From contig WJYB01000004.1 in assembly GCA_009668015.1 (NCBI GenBank), forward strand, positions 186,001 to 250,000: a DNA stretch of 64,000 nucleotides, written 5' to 3'. Source of the stretch: Enterobacteriaceae bacterium RIT714 (lineage in GTDB: Bacteria; Pseudomonadota; Gammaproteobacteria; Enterobacterales; Enterobacteriaceae). A model generated the notes under the pieces. The model had not been told where the DNA came from. It was given only the letters and a program-made list of their open reading frames with translations, and did not search any database. This document shows, one piece after another, positions 31,721-39,924 of the stretch (the stretch's first letter is position 1; every line of letters starts with the position of its first letter). The translations under genes were made by a program, and so were the position numbers.

Positions 31721-32271
31721 TCGAGCGATTTATGCAGCAGGGCGATAACCTGCTGCACCTCTTCCTGGGTCAGCGCTCCGTCTTTTGCCCACAGAACGCG
31801 GCCATCTTTATCCAGGACCACCACCGCGGAACTCTCTTCCTCCAGCTGCCAGGCTTTACGCGTCACGCCATCGCTGTCGACAATAATTTGTGACCAGGGG
31901 TAGAGCTTTTTATTGCTCTCCAGGCTGCTGCGCACAAACATGCCTGAGCCTGGGATCGCATCATCGGTGTTAACAATCGTGGTGGTCTGGTAGCGGTCAT
32001 GAGGCAATTTTGCGGACTTAATCGCTTCTACCAGCGAGGCATTTTTCTCTTTTGCAGACGTTCGACCGGCAATATGTTGCACCACTCGCACTTTCCCAGC
32101 GAGCTGCGCGCTATTCCAGGGTTTGTAGCTAAACTTATCATTGTCGAGAATCAATTCTCCCCGATCGGCGACACCGACTGGCGGCAGACGTTGTCCTGTT
32201 TCAATGTTATGCGCAAAGGCCGTCAGCGGCAGAATCAGGCAGGCTGCGGCGAGGATGGTACGAAGGGTCAT
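31714..32271 (-). CDS. ytfJ: YtfJ, secreted thioredoxin-fold protein
   Basis: 185 residues with a signal peptide ending AFA-H at residue 20. The mature domain (PF09695) is thioredoxin-like but shows no CxxC, so it is not a classical redox protein; function not known. Conserved blocks include [17 protein letters not shown] and [15 protein letters not shown]. Convergent with cysQ with overlapping ends. Confidence 0.92.
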   Translation of the reverse strand: MTLRTILAAACLILPLTAFAHNIETGQRLPPVGVADRGELILDNDKFSYKPWNSAQLAGKVRVVQHIAGRTSAKEKNASLVEAIKSAKLPHDRYQTTTIVNTDDAIPGSGMFVRSSLESNKKLYPWSQIIVDSDGVTRKAWQLEEESSAVVVLDKDGRVLWAKDGALTQEEVQQVIALLHKSLDQ

Positions 32272-32594
32272 GGTGTTTCCTTATTGTTTGCAGGTGATCC
32301 GACCACTTGGTCTTACGCTTTAATCATAAGTGCGATCAATTCGCTTTTCCCGCAATCCGAATGCCAGTTTGCGGGTGACCGCACATATCCTGCAAAAAAC
32401 GAGGGCTTATCCTGCATTCGGTAACGCTCTGCAAAGAATGTTCTGAATAATTGTAATCAAACGGTAAATAAACTTATGCACACTGGGTATCAATGTTTTT
32501 CTGGTCTATAGTCATTGAGCAATAAAATTTGCGCTCTGGACAGTCGGCCCGATTGTGGCGCCGCAAGGGCGTGTGATTCGCAGGAGATACAAGA
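32272..32594. other. ytfJ-ytfK intergenic region (323 bp)
   Basis: Divergent upstream regions of ytfJ and ytfK. GGTCTATAGTCATTG near 32503-32517 offers a -10-like TATAGT for ytfK. A short GGCGCC-containing palindrome (GTGGCGCCGCAAGGGCG) precedes the GGAGATACAAGA ribosome-binding site. No canonical tandem Pho box was recognisable by eye, although ytfK is phosphate-responsive in E. coli. No gene seen. Confidence 0.4.
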
Positions 32595-32801
32595 ATGAAA
32601 ATTTTCCAACGCTACAACCCGCTTCAGGTGGCGAAGTACGTGAAGATCCTGTTCCGAGGACGGTTGTACATCAAGGATGTTGGCGCTTTCGAATTTGATA
32701 AGGGTAAAATTCTTATCCCGAAAGTGAAGGACAAACAGCACTATTCTGTGATGTCCGAAGTCAACCGCCAGGTTATGCGTCTGCAAACTGAGATGGCTTA
32801 A
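32595..32801 (+). CDS. ytfK: YtfK, stringent-response modulator
   Basis: 68-residue DUF1107 protein, almost identical to E. coli YtfK ([20 protein letters not shown]). In E. coli it interacts with SpoT and tilts it toward ppGpp synthesis during phosphate and fatty-acid starvation. Cytoplasmic. Convergent with ytfL across a shared terminator hairpin. Confidence 0.95.
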   Translation: MKIFQRYNPLQVAKYVKILFRGRLYIKDVGAFEFDKGKILIPKVKDKQHYSVMSEVNRQVMRLQTEMA

Positions 32802-32833
32802 CCAACGTGCTATGCAGTAGTTAACGAAGTATA

Positions 32834-32859
32834 AAAAACGGCTCCCACTGGGAGCCGTT
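32834..32859 (-). terminator. Shared hairpin between ytfK and ytfL
   Basis: AACGGCTCCC and GGGAGCCGTT form a perfect 10-bp stem with a 3-nt loop. On the minus strand it is followed by TTTTTTATAC, a strong terminator for ytfL; on the plus side only a weak T-rich tail follows. Confidence 0.85.
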
Positions 32860-32873
32860 GATGTTTGTGGCGC

Positions 32874-34211
32874 TTACGTCGATGGACTCTCTTCCGCGTC
32901 AGGCAGCTTAGGCACCAGCACCGTCGGTTTGTTATCAATTCGCGTGACCAGCAGCTGGTCGATACGATAGTTGTCGATATCCACGACCTCAAACTTATAG
33001 CCTGAGAACTTCACCGAGTCGGTACGTTTCGGGATTTTACGCAGCATAAACATCATAAAGCCGCCAATCGTCTCGTAGTTGCCGGACTGCGGGAATTCAT
33101 CAATATCCAGCACGCGCATCACATCTTCGATTGGCGTACCGCCGTCAACCAGCCATGAGTTCTCATCGCGCGCCACAATCTGTTCTTCCAGACCCTGACC
33201 AACCAGATCGCCCATCAGGGTGGTCATTACGTCGTTAAGGGTGATGATACCCACAACCAGCGCGTATTCGTTCATGATCACCGCGAAATCTTCGCCCGCC
33301 GTTTTGAAACTTTCCAGCGCTTCGGAGAGCGTCAGAGTGTCCGGCACAATCAGGGTATTGCGGATCATGACGCCGCTGTTCAGCGCCAGGCTTTGATTGG
33401 CCAGAACGCGGTTCAGCAGGTCTTTGGAGTCAACGTAACCAATGATGTGGTCGATATCTTCGTTACACACCAGGAACTTGGAGTGGGGATGTTCGGCCAC
33501 TTTGTTTTTCAGGCTCTGTTCGTCTTCGTGCAGATCGAACCAAATCACGTTTTCGCGTCCGGTCATGGATGACGGCACGGTACGGGATTCGAGTTCAAAT
33601 ACGTTCTCGATCAGCTCATGCTCCTGCTTACGCAGCACGCCAGCCAGCGCGCCCGCTTCGAACACCGCGTAGATGTCGTCGGAAGTAATGTCGTCCTTGC
33701 GTACCATCGGCAGTTTGAAGAGACGGAAAATGGTGTTTGCCAGGCCGTTAAAGAACCAGACCAGCGGACGGAACACGTACAGGCAGAAGCGCATCGGGTT
33801 GATGATACGCAAAGCGACAGCTTCTGGCGCAATCATACCGATGCGTTTCGGAGTTAAATCCGCAAACAGAATGAACATACCTGTGACCAGCGAGAAAGAG
33901 AGGATAAAGCTCAGCTGCTCGGACAGTTCAGGCGAGAAGTAGCGTGAGAACAGGCTATAAAATGCAGGAGAGAAGGCCGCATCACCCACGATACCGCCCA
34001 GAATGGCGACCGCGTTCAGACCAATTTGCACCACGGTAAAGAACATACCGGGGTTTTCCTGCATCTTCAGGATGCGTTGTGCATTGAGGTTGCCATCATC
34101 GGCAAGCAGTTTAAGTTTGATCTTTCGGGAGGCGGCCAGCGAAATCTCTGATATCGAGAAAAATGCACTGACGGCAATAAGGCAAAGTATTACTAAAATA
34201 CTGTTTAACAT
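32874..34211 (-). CDS. ytfL: YtfL, CNNM/CorC-family (UPF0053) membrane protein
   Basis: 445 residues (E. coli 447). N-terminal DUF21/CNNM membrane domain with four hydrophobic segments (about 1-190), paired CBS domains (about 205-345; VPDTLTLSEALESFKTAGED), and a C-terminal CorC_HlyC domain (about 355-435). E. coli YtfL has been linked to cadaverine handling and pH homeostasis; related proteins move Mg2+. The first ten bases of the gene are the left edge of the 161-bp repeat that flanks the island. Confidence 0.95.
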   Translation of the reverse strand: MLNSILVILCLIAVSAFFSISEISLAASRKIKLKLLADDGNLNAQRILKMQENPGMFFTVVQIGLNAVAILGGIVGDAAFSPAFYSLFSRYFSPELSEQLSFILSFSLVTGMFILFADLTPKRIGMIAPEAVALRIINPMRFCLYVFRPLVWFFNGLANTIFRLFKLPMVRKDDITSDDIYAVFEAGALAGVLRKQEHELIENVFELESRTVPSSMTGRENVIWFDLHEDEQSLKNKVAEHPHSKFLVCNEDIDHIIGYVDSKDLLNRVLANQSLALNSGVMIRNTLIVPDTLTLSEALESFKTAGEDFAVIMNEYALVVGIITLNDVMTTLMGDLVGQGLEEQIVARDENSWLVDGGTPIEDVMRVLDIDEFPQSGNYETIGGFMMFMLRKIPKRTDSVKFSGYKFEVVDIDNYRIDQLLVTRIDNKPTVLVPKLPDAEESPST

Positions 34212-34361
34212 AGTTTATCCGGCTTCTCGCCAGATCCTCGGAAGGGAAGTTGATTTCGTTTGTGTGAAGACACATTGAACATCGGCTCGTAGCGTTGAGC
34301 TGATTATTTCAGCGGGTAGTATAGCGTAAACGTGTGTAAATCCGCCAGAGGTCACATTTTT
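34201..34361. repeat. 161-bp direct repeat, copy A (island left end)
   Basis: Identical at every position to 42389-42549. Starts inside ytfL (ATGTTAAACAG on the minus strand) and covers its leader and a TATACT -10-like element at about 34316-34321 (minus strand). The bases on each side differ between copies, so the boundaries are exact. Interpreted as attL or an attP-derived ytfL promoter. Confidence 0.95.
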
Positions 34362-34430
34362 ACGCTTAAGTACCGAGAAGTGTTGTGTTTTGGAATTGAT
34401 GGGAACCATTCTCATTTAAAGAGGGTTTTC

Positions 34431-35630
34431 ATGCAATCTTTACCAGATCTTTATCCAATCTTTATACAGCAAAGTGTATGTTTTTTAGACAGAACTGCTT
34501 CTTCTGAACGCTCTTTTATGTGGCAGCGTCGATTAGCTGGGAAACTTCTACGGGTCAGCCTACGGACTCAGGACAAAACTGTGGCTCAGTATCGTGCCGT
34601 AAAGCTCACAGAAGCCTTCATAAGGCTCTCTCAGCTAATGGGGGATACAAACCCACGATTGATTCGTGAAACTCTTCTTAAGGCCAGAGATAAGCAAATA
34701 GAGGATGAGTTTTTATCCGCCGTTACAGCATGTCATGTTTCGTGTTCCCCAGTAATGCAAGAAAATAACTTTGCACCGCAATTATCTTCTGTACTTAAAG
34801 AGTGGCTTGAGGAGATGAGTTCTGATTGGGCGAAGAGTACCAAAGTACTTAATGAGAGAACGGTAAATGGTTTCCTGGAATGGTGTGGGGATATCCCAGT
34901 AGCTTCAGTTACGAAAAAGACGGTGAGCACTTATAAAAAGTTTCTTGATGAGTCGGGTAAGTCACCACGATCCAGACATGATGCCATCATTAAGGTTTCT
35001 GCTATGTTCAATTTCGCTATGAAGCAACGTGATTACATCGCGAAGAATCCTTTTTTGGGGATGAACTATAAGAATGTTGAAAATGTGAGTATTAAAACGG
35101 GGGTTTCATTAAGTGAGCATCAAAAAATAATTACTTCTGAGCATGTTGCCAACACCAGATCCTTGTGGTGGTTACTAAACCTACTGTTTTACACAGGAGT
35201 ACGTATAGGTGAGGCGATCCAAATCACTTCAAATGATTATATTGAGAAAGAAGACCAAGGAAAGCTCATCAAATGTATCAGCATTAATGATGCTGGAACT
35301 AAAACCGTTAAGAACAACGAATCAATTCGCGATATACCTTTAAGTGATAGCCTTCTAAAGGCTGGTATGTGGGAAGAGAAACCAATATATCATTGGGTTA
35401 ATAATTCATCTGCAAGCAATGCCATAAGCAAGGCTTTCAAAAAAGCAGGCATGAAGCATACAGCACATGACTATAGATATGGTTTGTCAGACCGATTGAG
35501 AGATCTTCAAGAAGTACCAGATCATATAAGATTCTCGATACTTGGACATGCTCATCGAACAATGACGGATAGGACATACAGGAGTAAACAACCACTTCTG
35601 CAAATGAAACAAGTGATTGATCGTATCTGA
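34431..35630 (+). CDS. Tyrosine recombinase (island integrase)
   Basis: Site-specific integrase, 399 residues. N-terminal SAM-like/core-binding segment about 115-215; catalytic domain about 225-399 with Arg258 (TGVRIGEA), a candidate Lys near 291-294, His346 and Arg349 (HDYRYG), His373 (LGHAH) and nucleophile Tyr383 (TDRTY). Start at ATG with GAGGG 7 bases upstream; the frame is open further upstream into the repeat. Its position 70 bp from the direct repeat fits an int-att module. Confidence 0.92.
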   Translation: MQSLPDLYPIFIQQSVCFLDRTASSERSFMWQRRLAGKLLRVSLRTQDKTVAQYRAVKLTEAFIRLSQLMGDTNPRLIRETLLKARDKQIEDEFLSAVTACHVSCSPVMQENNFAPQLSSVLKEWLEEMSSDWAKSTKVLNERTVNGFLEWCGDIPVASVTKKTVSTYKKFLDESGKSPRSRHDAIIKVSAMFNFAMKQRDYIAKNPFLGMNYKNVENVSIKTGVSLSEHQKIITSEHVANTRSLWWLLNLLFYTGVRIGEAIQITSNDYIEKEDQGKLIKCISINDAGTKTVKNNESIRDIPLSDSLLKAGMWEEKPIYHWVNNSSASNAISKAFKKAGMKHTAHDYRYGLSDRLRDLQEVPDHIRFSILGHAHRTMTDRTYRSKQPLLQMKQVIDRI

Positions 35631-35758
35631 ATTAAAAACAAACACATGGATGTGTTATCGTGAAGTACATTACTTTAAATTTTTTGTGAAATGCTTTCCC
35701 TTTATATCCTATACTAAAAGGAATGATGAATTTATAAAAATAATGTGAGGTTTAATAT

Positions 35759-35917
35759 ATGAGAATGAAAGAACATTATTATGATAAGGCACTATCTTAT
35801 TTTAAGTTATTGGAAGAAGAGTATGAATGTATTATAAGGGAAGAGGAAAGGGTGTTTTCTAAAGACAGCAATAAGAGATTGTTAATAAAAACAAAAGTAA
35901 GCAACGCTAAAAAATAA
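35759..35917 (+). CDS. Hypothetical 52-residue charged protein
   Basis: ATG follows TGAGG at 8-nt spacing. The 52 codons encode MRMKEHYYDKALSYF..., rich in Glu, Lys and Arg (EEEYECIIREEER) and probably helical. No family recognised. Located directly after the integrase, where excisionases or small regulators are often found, but no HTH is evident. Real translation is supported only by the ribosome-binding site. Confidence 0.4.
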   Translation: MRMKEHYYDKALSYFKLLEEEYECIIREEERVFSKDSNKRLLIKTKVSNAKK

Positions 35918-36168
35918 TCCACATTCATTTTTATTTTATGTGTTTTTATATGTGCTGAATATTTTTGTCACTTTTTATTTTTATCCTTTGGTTATAATGC
36001 TGAAATTTTCAAAATATTTTCAATGAGTAACCGATTACTTAGTTTTTTTGTTGTGCGATAGAAACAGGTGCGTTGTTATTATTTCATAATCTAAAGGCGG
36101 GTTACTTAGCAACACTTAGTAATACAGGCTATTAAATATAAATGTACTAAAAACGCATATTTCATTCA

Positions 36169-36194
36169 CTATAAATATCGGTAGATATTTATAG
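36169..36194. repeat. Perfect 11-bp inverted repeat
   Basis: CTATAAATATC and GATATTTATAG flank the loop GGTA. No T-run follows. Could be an operator or the 5' hairpin of the structured-RNA region that begins just downstream. The rest of 35918-36168 is AT-rich with short repeats of TTACTTAG/AGTAA and no gene. Confidence 0.6.
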
Positions 36195-36231
36195 GGAGAG
36201 AAGAAAAAAATGAAATGAATTTAAATTATGT

Positions 36232-37026
36232 CCTATACTATATGTATAGTTAAAAATCCTGTTGGTGTACCCGTTAGTCGTGGGGTAATGATAAGAGCGT
36301 CATTATCCTTGGTATAATAAATTAAAACCTGATCCTATCGACAAGTAGATGGCAGATGAGTTGTTCAACAGAACGCAGTGCAAATGAAACCCGTGCAAAT
36401 TTCCCGAGCGTAAATTCCAGACAAAAAAGACGAAAACGCAGGAGTCACGGCAATGTGGCACTATAAAGGAATCGGATAATATCCCGTAGATTCCCTTGAT
36501 AGACATATAAGGCCAATCCTTACCAAATGGTATAAGGGAGTCTATTACTTCTAATAGATTCTGTGGCGAATTTATACAATATAGATCCGTCCAGAATTTG
36601 AGAAGTACTTAGACGCTTATAGGAGTTATTCATACAGCTTTTATAAGAAGAGTAGTGATGAGCTACGACCGTTGCAGAGAATGGCGATAGGAAGAAACAG
36701 GGCAACCCGCTTCCGCTTGAGTACAATATAGTTATATTCAGAATTCGCTGTATGAAATGTTGATGAGTATCAGCGTCAAGAAGTACAAACTAATTGTATA
36801 TCTTGAATTTCTTCCCCCTTAGTGGGGGGATCGAAATGTATCCAAGAAATCCCGTCAAGGGGTAACGCTGTTAAAGCTAAGCATCAAAATAAATGAATTG
36901 AATGAGAGGCAAGCGAACGTAGTTCGTTGGTCACGAATGAAAATTCTGACTTGCCCGTAGGGCAGTCACATTATCTAATCTATAACAATGAGTTCAATGA
37001 ATGTGATATCGAAAGGATTCTTTTTT
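36232..37026 (+). ncRNA. Candidate large structured non-coding RNA (about 800 nt)
   Basis: No credible coding frame, yet dense local pairing. Hairpins seen: 36468-36494 (GGAATC-GGAT/ATCC-GATTCC); 36518-36537 (CCTTACC/GG..TAAGG); 36538-36561 (10 bp, CTTC loop, one wobble); 36616-36647 (CTTATA/TATAAG); 36746-36775 (CGCTG/CAGCG); 36812-36830 (7 bp, TTCCCCC/GGGGGGA); 36913-36925 (CGAAC-GTA-GTTCG); 36947-36967 (TGAC-TGCCC-GTA-GGGCA-GTCA); 36966-37006 (TCACATT/AATGTGA). It ends in TTTTTT at 37021. A TATACT -10-like element at 36234-36239 lies inside a CTATAC/GTATAG palindrome. Size and setting recall GOLLD/ROOL-type ornate RNAs, but class and strand are inference; an IGR remnant cannot be excluded. 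Confidence 0.45.
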
Positions 37027-37080
37027 AATCTTTATCAAATATACCCCTTGTACTAAGTGATTTATATATTTTAGTCATTT

Positions 37081-37245
37081 ATGAATGAGAAAAGATTATC
37101 CGTTATGAATATTCGGCATGTACCCGATAAATTCATCAATTGGTCAAGTAGTAATAGAAATAGTACACAGGAAGTGGATGTTGTGGGTTCTAAGACAGAA
37201 AGAGTTAAAGCATATGATCGATTCTACCTATTGAAAAACATATGA
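37081..37245 (+). CDS. Possible 54-residue small ORF
   Basis: ATG to TGA encodes MNEKRLSVMNIRHVPDKF...FYLLKNI. The segment NIRHVPDKF loosely resembles the start of ribbon-helix-helix antitoxins, but no ribosome-binding site is visible and the composition is not decisive. It ends within the inverted repeat upstream of the next gene. May be chance. Confidence 0.2.
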   Translation: MNEKRLSVMNIRHVPDKFINWSSSNRNSTQEVDVVGSKTERVKAYDRFYLLKNI

Positions 37246-37309
37246 TTAATAGATATCAATAGGTAAAATCGATCGATTATAAAATATCGATCGATTAAAT
37301 CGATCAATT
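37213..37309. promoter_or_regulatory. Iteron-like ATCGATCGATT repeats and inverted repeat
   Basis: ATCGATCGATT occurs at 37268-37278 and 37286-37296, with ATCGATCAATT at 37299-37309 and a related TGATCGATT at 37215-37223. Four GATC (Dam) sites fall in under 100 bp. ACCTATTGA (37226-37234) and TCAATAGGT (37256-37264) form a 9-bp inverted repeat. The block lies immediately upstream of the membrane-protein gene, so it is probably its operator or promoter region. Confidence 0.6.
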
Positions 37310-37323
37310 TCGTGAGGTATGTT

Positions 37324-37986
37324 ATGATTGTTAGTGTTACTAACTGTTTTTTAAGGGGATTTATGGATTTTTTAATTGTTGTAATCATCTGTTTAGCCCT
37401 TACCGCCGTTACATACAAAACATGGTCAAAACGCTGTATCAGTAGAGGGAAAGGAAGAACCAGCACTGTAATTACCTCTCTATTACTAAGTTTCGTCGTA
37501 CTTACAGTTACCTTCGTCATTGGCGTCATCAGTTTCATTCCGGCAAAATCAGGGGCTGTGAGTACCGTTACAGAATCCATGCCATCTGAGCGAGAACAGA
37601 AGGCAAAAAGGTATATCGAGAGTAAAATTAACAGCCTCAATAGGAGTAGTGGTAAGTACTTAGTAGCTGAAAATATCTACAAGCAACATGGCGTTTGGGT
37701 TGATGATTATATTGCTATTCAAAAGAAATCATGCTCACGTGAATTCAATCGACTTTTAGCTGCTAATGCAGCATCTGAGCAAGCCATTGAGTACTGGAAT
37801 CAAACCTCTGATTCTTTGACCCGGTCGGGCGTTTCGCCATTTGCAGGGGGGAGAAACCCTACTACAGATCCCGAAATTCAAAGAACCAGGAATGACATCG
37901 ATTTTGCTCGTTCCCAATTAGATAAATGTGGTGTAGCTCATCTTAATGAGATAGAACACCGTGTTACAGTACAAATTGATAATTAA
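37324..37986 (+). CDS. Uncharacterised two-TM membrane protein
   Basis: 220 residues. Two hydrophobic segments (about 15-31 and 50-75) are followed by a soluble C-terminal region of about 140 residues with cysteines in KKSCSREFNRLL and DKCGVAHL. No known domain recognised. ATG chosen because GTGAGG lies 6 bases upstream; ATG at 37363 after AAGGGG is an alternative that would begin right before TM1. The downstream LprI-like gene starts 15 bp later, so the two probably form an operon. AT-rich like the rest of the island. Confidence 0.7.
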   Translation: MIVSVTNCFLRGFMDFLIVVIICLALTAVTYKTWSKRCISRGKGRTSTVITSLLLSFVVLTVTFVIGVISFIPAKSGAVSTVTESMPSEREQKAKRYIESKINSLNRSSGKYLVAENIYKQHGVWVDDYIAIQKKSCSREFNRLLAANAASEQAIEYWNQTSDSLTRSGVSPFAGGRNPTTDPEIQRTRNDIDFARSQLDKCGVAHLNEIEHRVTVQIDN

Positions 37987-38001
37987 AATAGGCTTAGTAT
38001 T

Positions 38002-38859
38002 ATGTATTTTAAAGCGGTAATTATAAGTTCAAGCTTACTATTGTGTTTATCAGCCTCTGCTGAAGAACTGAAGCAAGATATTGATAGTAAATTAAAACAA
38101 TGCAAAATGGATGCTGTTAGTACTATTGACTTACAGAATTGCTATATCAAAGCTACAACTGAATGGGATTTAGAACTGGGGAACCAGTACAAACTACTAA
38201 TGAATGGTCAATCTGATAACGTGCGTATTGCTCTCAGAGACTCACAAAGACAATGGATTAAATATAGAGATCAGTATGCTTCTGCCATGGATGTATTCTA
38301 CAAACAACAAGGTGGTACTATTTCATCATTAAATGTTGCTGAATCTAAACTCAACATTACTCGTGATAAAGCAATTGATCTTTATCGATTAAGAAATAGT
38401 AGTGATTTATCATCGCCAGCAACGGTAGACAATAATAAAATAGAAAGCATTGAAGTTAATAATAGCGTTGGTGAAGAAAAGGTAAATGAAAAAGTTGTTT
38501 CAACCGTATCAAATAATGATGCCTCCGATTCAAAGGTACGGGTGTGTAAATTTGTAATACAAGCTGATAAAACTATTAAGGAAATGCCTGGGTTCTTCGC
38601 AGAGAATAAAATGACTGTATTAGATAAAGGGACACAATTCACAGTACTTACTGGCGATTATTTTAATATACCAGATAAATTAATTAGCCCCGATCATTTA
38701 ACTTCAGTAAAAAATAAAATGTTCGGCACAGGAAGTCAACAAAAGGATGGTACTGTTTCAACTTTTTCTAAAGATAGCTCTAATTATGTAGTCACTACGT
38801 GGGCGAATACAGCATTTAAGCACACAAAATTTCAATTAACTCTTTATGCTTGCAAATGA
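38002..38859 (+). CDS. Secreted protein with LprI-type (DUF1311) domain
   Basis: 285 residues with a signal peptide (cleavage after ASA at residue 20). Residues about 25-110 match the lysozyme-inhibitor LprI/DUF1311 pattern: paired Cys34 and Cys47, WDLELGNQYKLLM, and ALRDSQRQWIKYRDQ. The C-terminal half (about 180-285) is a separate domain of unknown type with CKFVIQADK and a final LTLYACK. LprI proteins are periplasmic and some inhibit lysozyme; a role against phage endolysins would be speculation. Forms a pair with the preceding membrane protein. Confidence 0.72.
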   Translation: MYFKAVIISSSLLLCLSASAEELKQDIDSKLKQCKMDAVSTIDLQNCYIKATTEWDLELGNQYKLLMNGQSDNVRIALRDSQRQWIKYRDQYASAMDVFYKQQGGTISSLNVAESKLNITRDKAIDLYRLRNSSDLSSPATVDNNKIESIEVNNSVGEEKVNEKVVSTVSNNDASDSKVRVCKFVIQADKTIKEMPGFFAENKMTVLDKGTQFTVLTGDYFNIPDKLISPDHLTSVKNKMFGTGSQQKDGTVSTFSKDSSNYVVTTWANTAFKHTKFQLTLYACK

Positions 38860-38889
38860 TGTGAGTTTTAAGTTTTTTTAAAACCTTTC

Positions 38890-38915
38890 AAGGTAGCTTA
38901 GGCTACCTTTTTTAT
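38890..38915 (+). terminator. Terminator after the LprI-like gene
   Basis: AAGGTAGC and GCTACCTT around TTAG, followed by TTTTT. Ends the two-gene unit. Confidence 0.88.
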
Positions 38916-39103
38916 TGCCATCGATATGTTAGGGCTGGTGGGAAGCCGCTATTAATGATTCTTAAAGTACTTTCATCACACCATTCACACAGCAAAACGC
39001 CGAACATAAGGTAATCTTCTGTTCCAGGGTTAAAATAATTGTGCATTAAGTCATGCAAAGTACGTTCTGTTTCTGTGAAGGCATTCGTTTTTTCATTTCT
39101 CAT
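38912..39103 (-). CDS. Hypothetical 63-residue protein coupled to the resolvase
   Basis: The start codon directly abuts the resolvase stop (TAAATG on the minus strand), a layout that implies translational coupling. The protein is acidic (MRNEKTNAFTETERTLHDLM...) with two Cys in LLCEWCDES. No family recognised. Its stop lies within the opposing terminator's tail. Confidence 0.55.
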   Translation of the reverse strand: MRNEKTNAFTETERTLHDLMHNYFNPGTEDYLMFGVLLCEWCDESTLRIINSGFPPALTYRWQ

Positions 39104-39670
39104 TTAAGCCGCTACACTGTTCATTTCTTTCTTTATGCGGCTGATGGTATTGGTACTTACACCGAATTCAGCAGCTACAGAGCGAACACTTCCGCCAGAT
39201 GTCAATGCCGCGACGATTTCAGTACGCGGGATGCTTCTGCCATTTCCCCGCCCGGAAATACGCCCAGCAGCTTTAGCCGCTTCATACCCTTCACGCTGAC
39301 GAAGTAGCATTTGCTCACGTTCCATTTGAGCGATTCCCCCAAGTAACGTTAAAACAAGATTACCTGTTGGGGAGTTGTCCCCTGTTTTAATTCCTTCTTT
39401 ATAAAACTGGATCGCGACACCTCGTTTAGTCAATGCATCTACGGTTGATAGAAGGTCTGCTGTATTACGGGCAAGGCGGCTGATGTCATGCACATGTAAA
39501 GTATCCCCCTCGCGTAAGTACTCCATCATCGCTAAGAATGCTTCACGATTGGTATCTTTCGCACTTACTTTCTCAGTGAATGTTTTGTCAAAGGTGATCC
39601 CAGTATCTGCTAATTGTCGATCGCTGTTTTGTTGCAAGCTGGATACGCGAATATAAGCGACGTGTGCCAT
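39104..39670 (-). CDS. Serine recombinase (resolvase/invertase)
   Basis: 188 residues: N-terminal catalytic domain with nucleophile Ser10 in YIRVSS, the DISRLARNTADLL and GGIAQMEREQMLLRQREG motifs (E-helix region), and a C-terminal HTH (VRSVAAEFGVSTNTISRIKK). Small-serine-recombinase size, similar to Hin/Tn3 resolvases. A pair of inverted-repeat subsites 50-140 bp upstream is its likely res site. It could resolve multimers, invert DNA or serve as an accessory recombinase; no invertible segment is evident. Confidence 0.9.
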   Translation of the reverse strand: MAHVAYIRVSSLQQNSDRQLADTGITFDKTFTEKVSAKDTNREAFLAMMEYLREGDTLHVHDISRLARNTADLLSTVDALTKRGVAIQFYKEGIKTGDNSPTGNLVLTLLGGIAQMEREQMLLRQREGYEAAKAAGRISGRGNGRSIPRTEIVAALTSGGSVRSVAAEFGVSTNTISRIKKEMNSVAA

Positions 39671-39720
39671 GTCAAAGTCTCTTGATGTTTCGATTTGTAT
39701 GTTGCGATTTATTATAAGGT

Positions 39721-39810
39721 GTAGCGATGAAAAATCAAGGCAGATCGCTACGTCTAATCAGGTTTAAAGGGAGATTTGATGTGTAGCGATTAAGGATGCT
39801 AAATTGCTAC
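39721..39810. other. Candidate res site (two inverted-repeat subsites)
   Basis: Subsite 1: GTAGCGAT at 39721-39728 and ATCGCTAC at 39744-39751 (31 bp). Subsite 2: GTAGCGAT at 39783-39790 and AATTGCTAC at 39802-39810 (28 bp). Sizes and placement upstream of the serine recombinase match resolvase-dimer subsites, with the 28-bp one as probable crossover site. Confidence 0.65.
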
Positions 39811-39924
39811 AGTTTTTAATGTTATATACCAATAGCTCCTATGACAAATCCTCCTTTAAGTATTCAAGTGCTACACTGTAAGTTCTGTTATTATCTACAT
39901 TCACTCTAAAAAGGGTAAAATAGC

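Noticed and set aside
34201-34361. tRNA or tmRNA gene as the attachment site
   Set aside because: The repeat shows no cloverleaf or T-loop pattern; it is the ytfL promoter and leader.
36303-36726. Two minus-strand ORFs of 67 and 68 codons inside the structured region
   Set aside because: No ribosome-binding sites, no recognisable domains, and they cross several strong hairpins; more likely chance frames in the RNA-like block.
36232-37026. Retron msr-msd or group II intron
   Set aside because: No reverse transcriptase or maturase gene is visible in the island, and no typical intron 5' or domain V motif was recognised.
37213-37309. Plasmid-type replication origin based on iterons
   Set aside because: Only three short repeats, no Rep gene and no DnaA-box cluster; a promoter or operator reading is simpler.
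39721-39810. Invertible DNA switch (hix or gix type)
   Set aside because: Both subsites lie together on one side of the recombinase, with no matching site flanking an invertible segment within the island.
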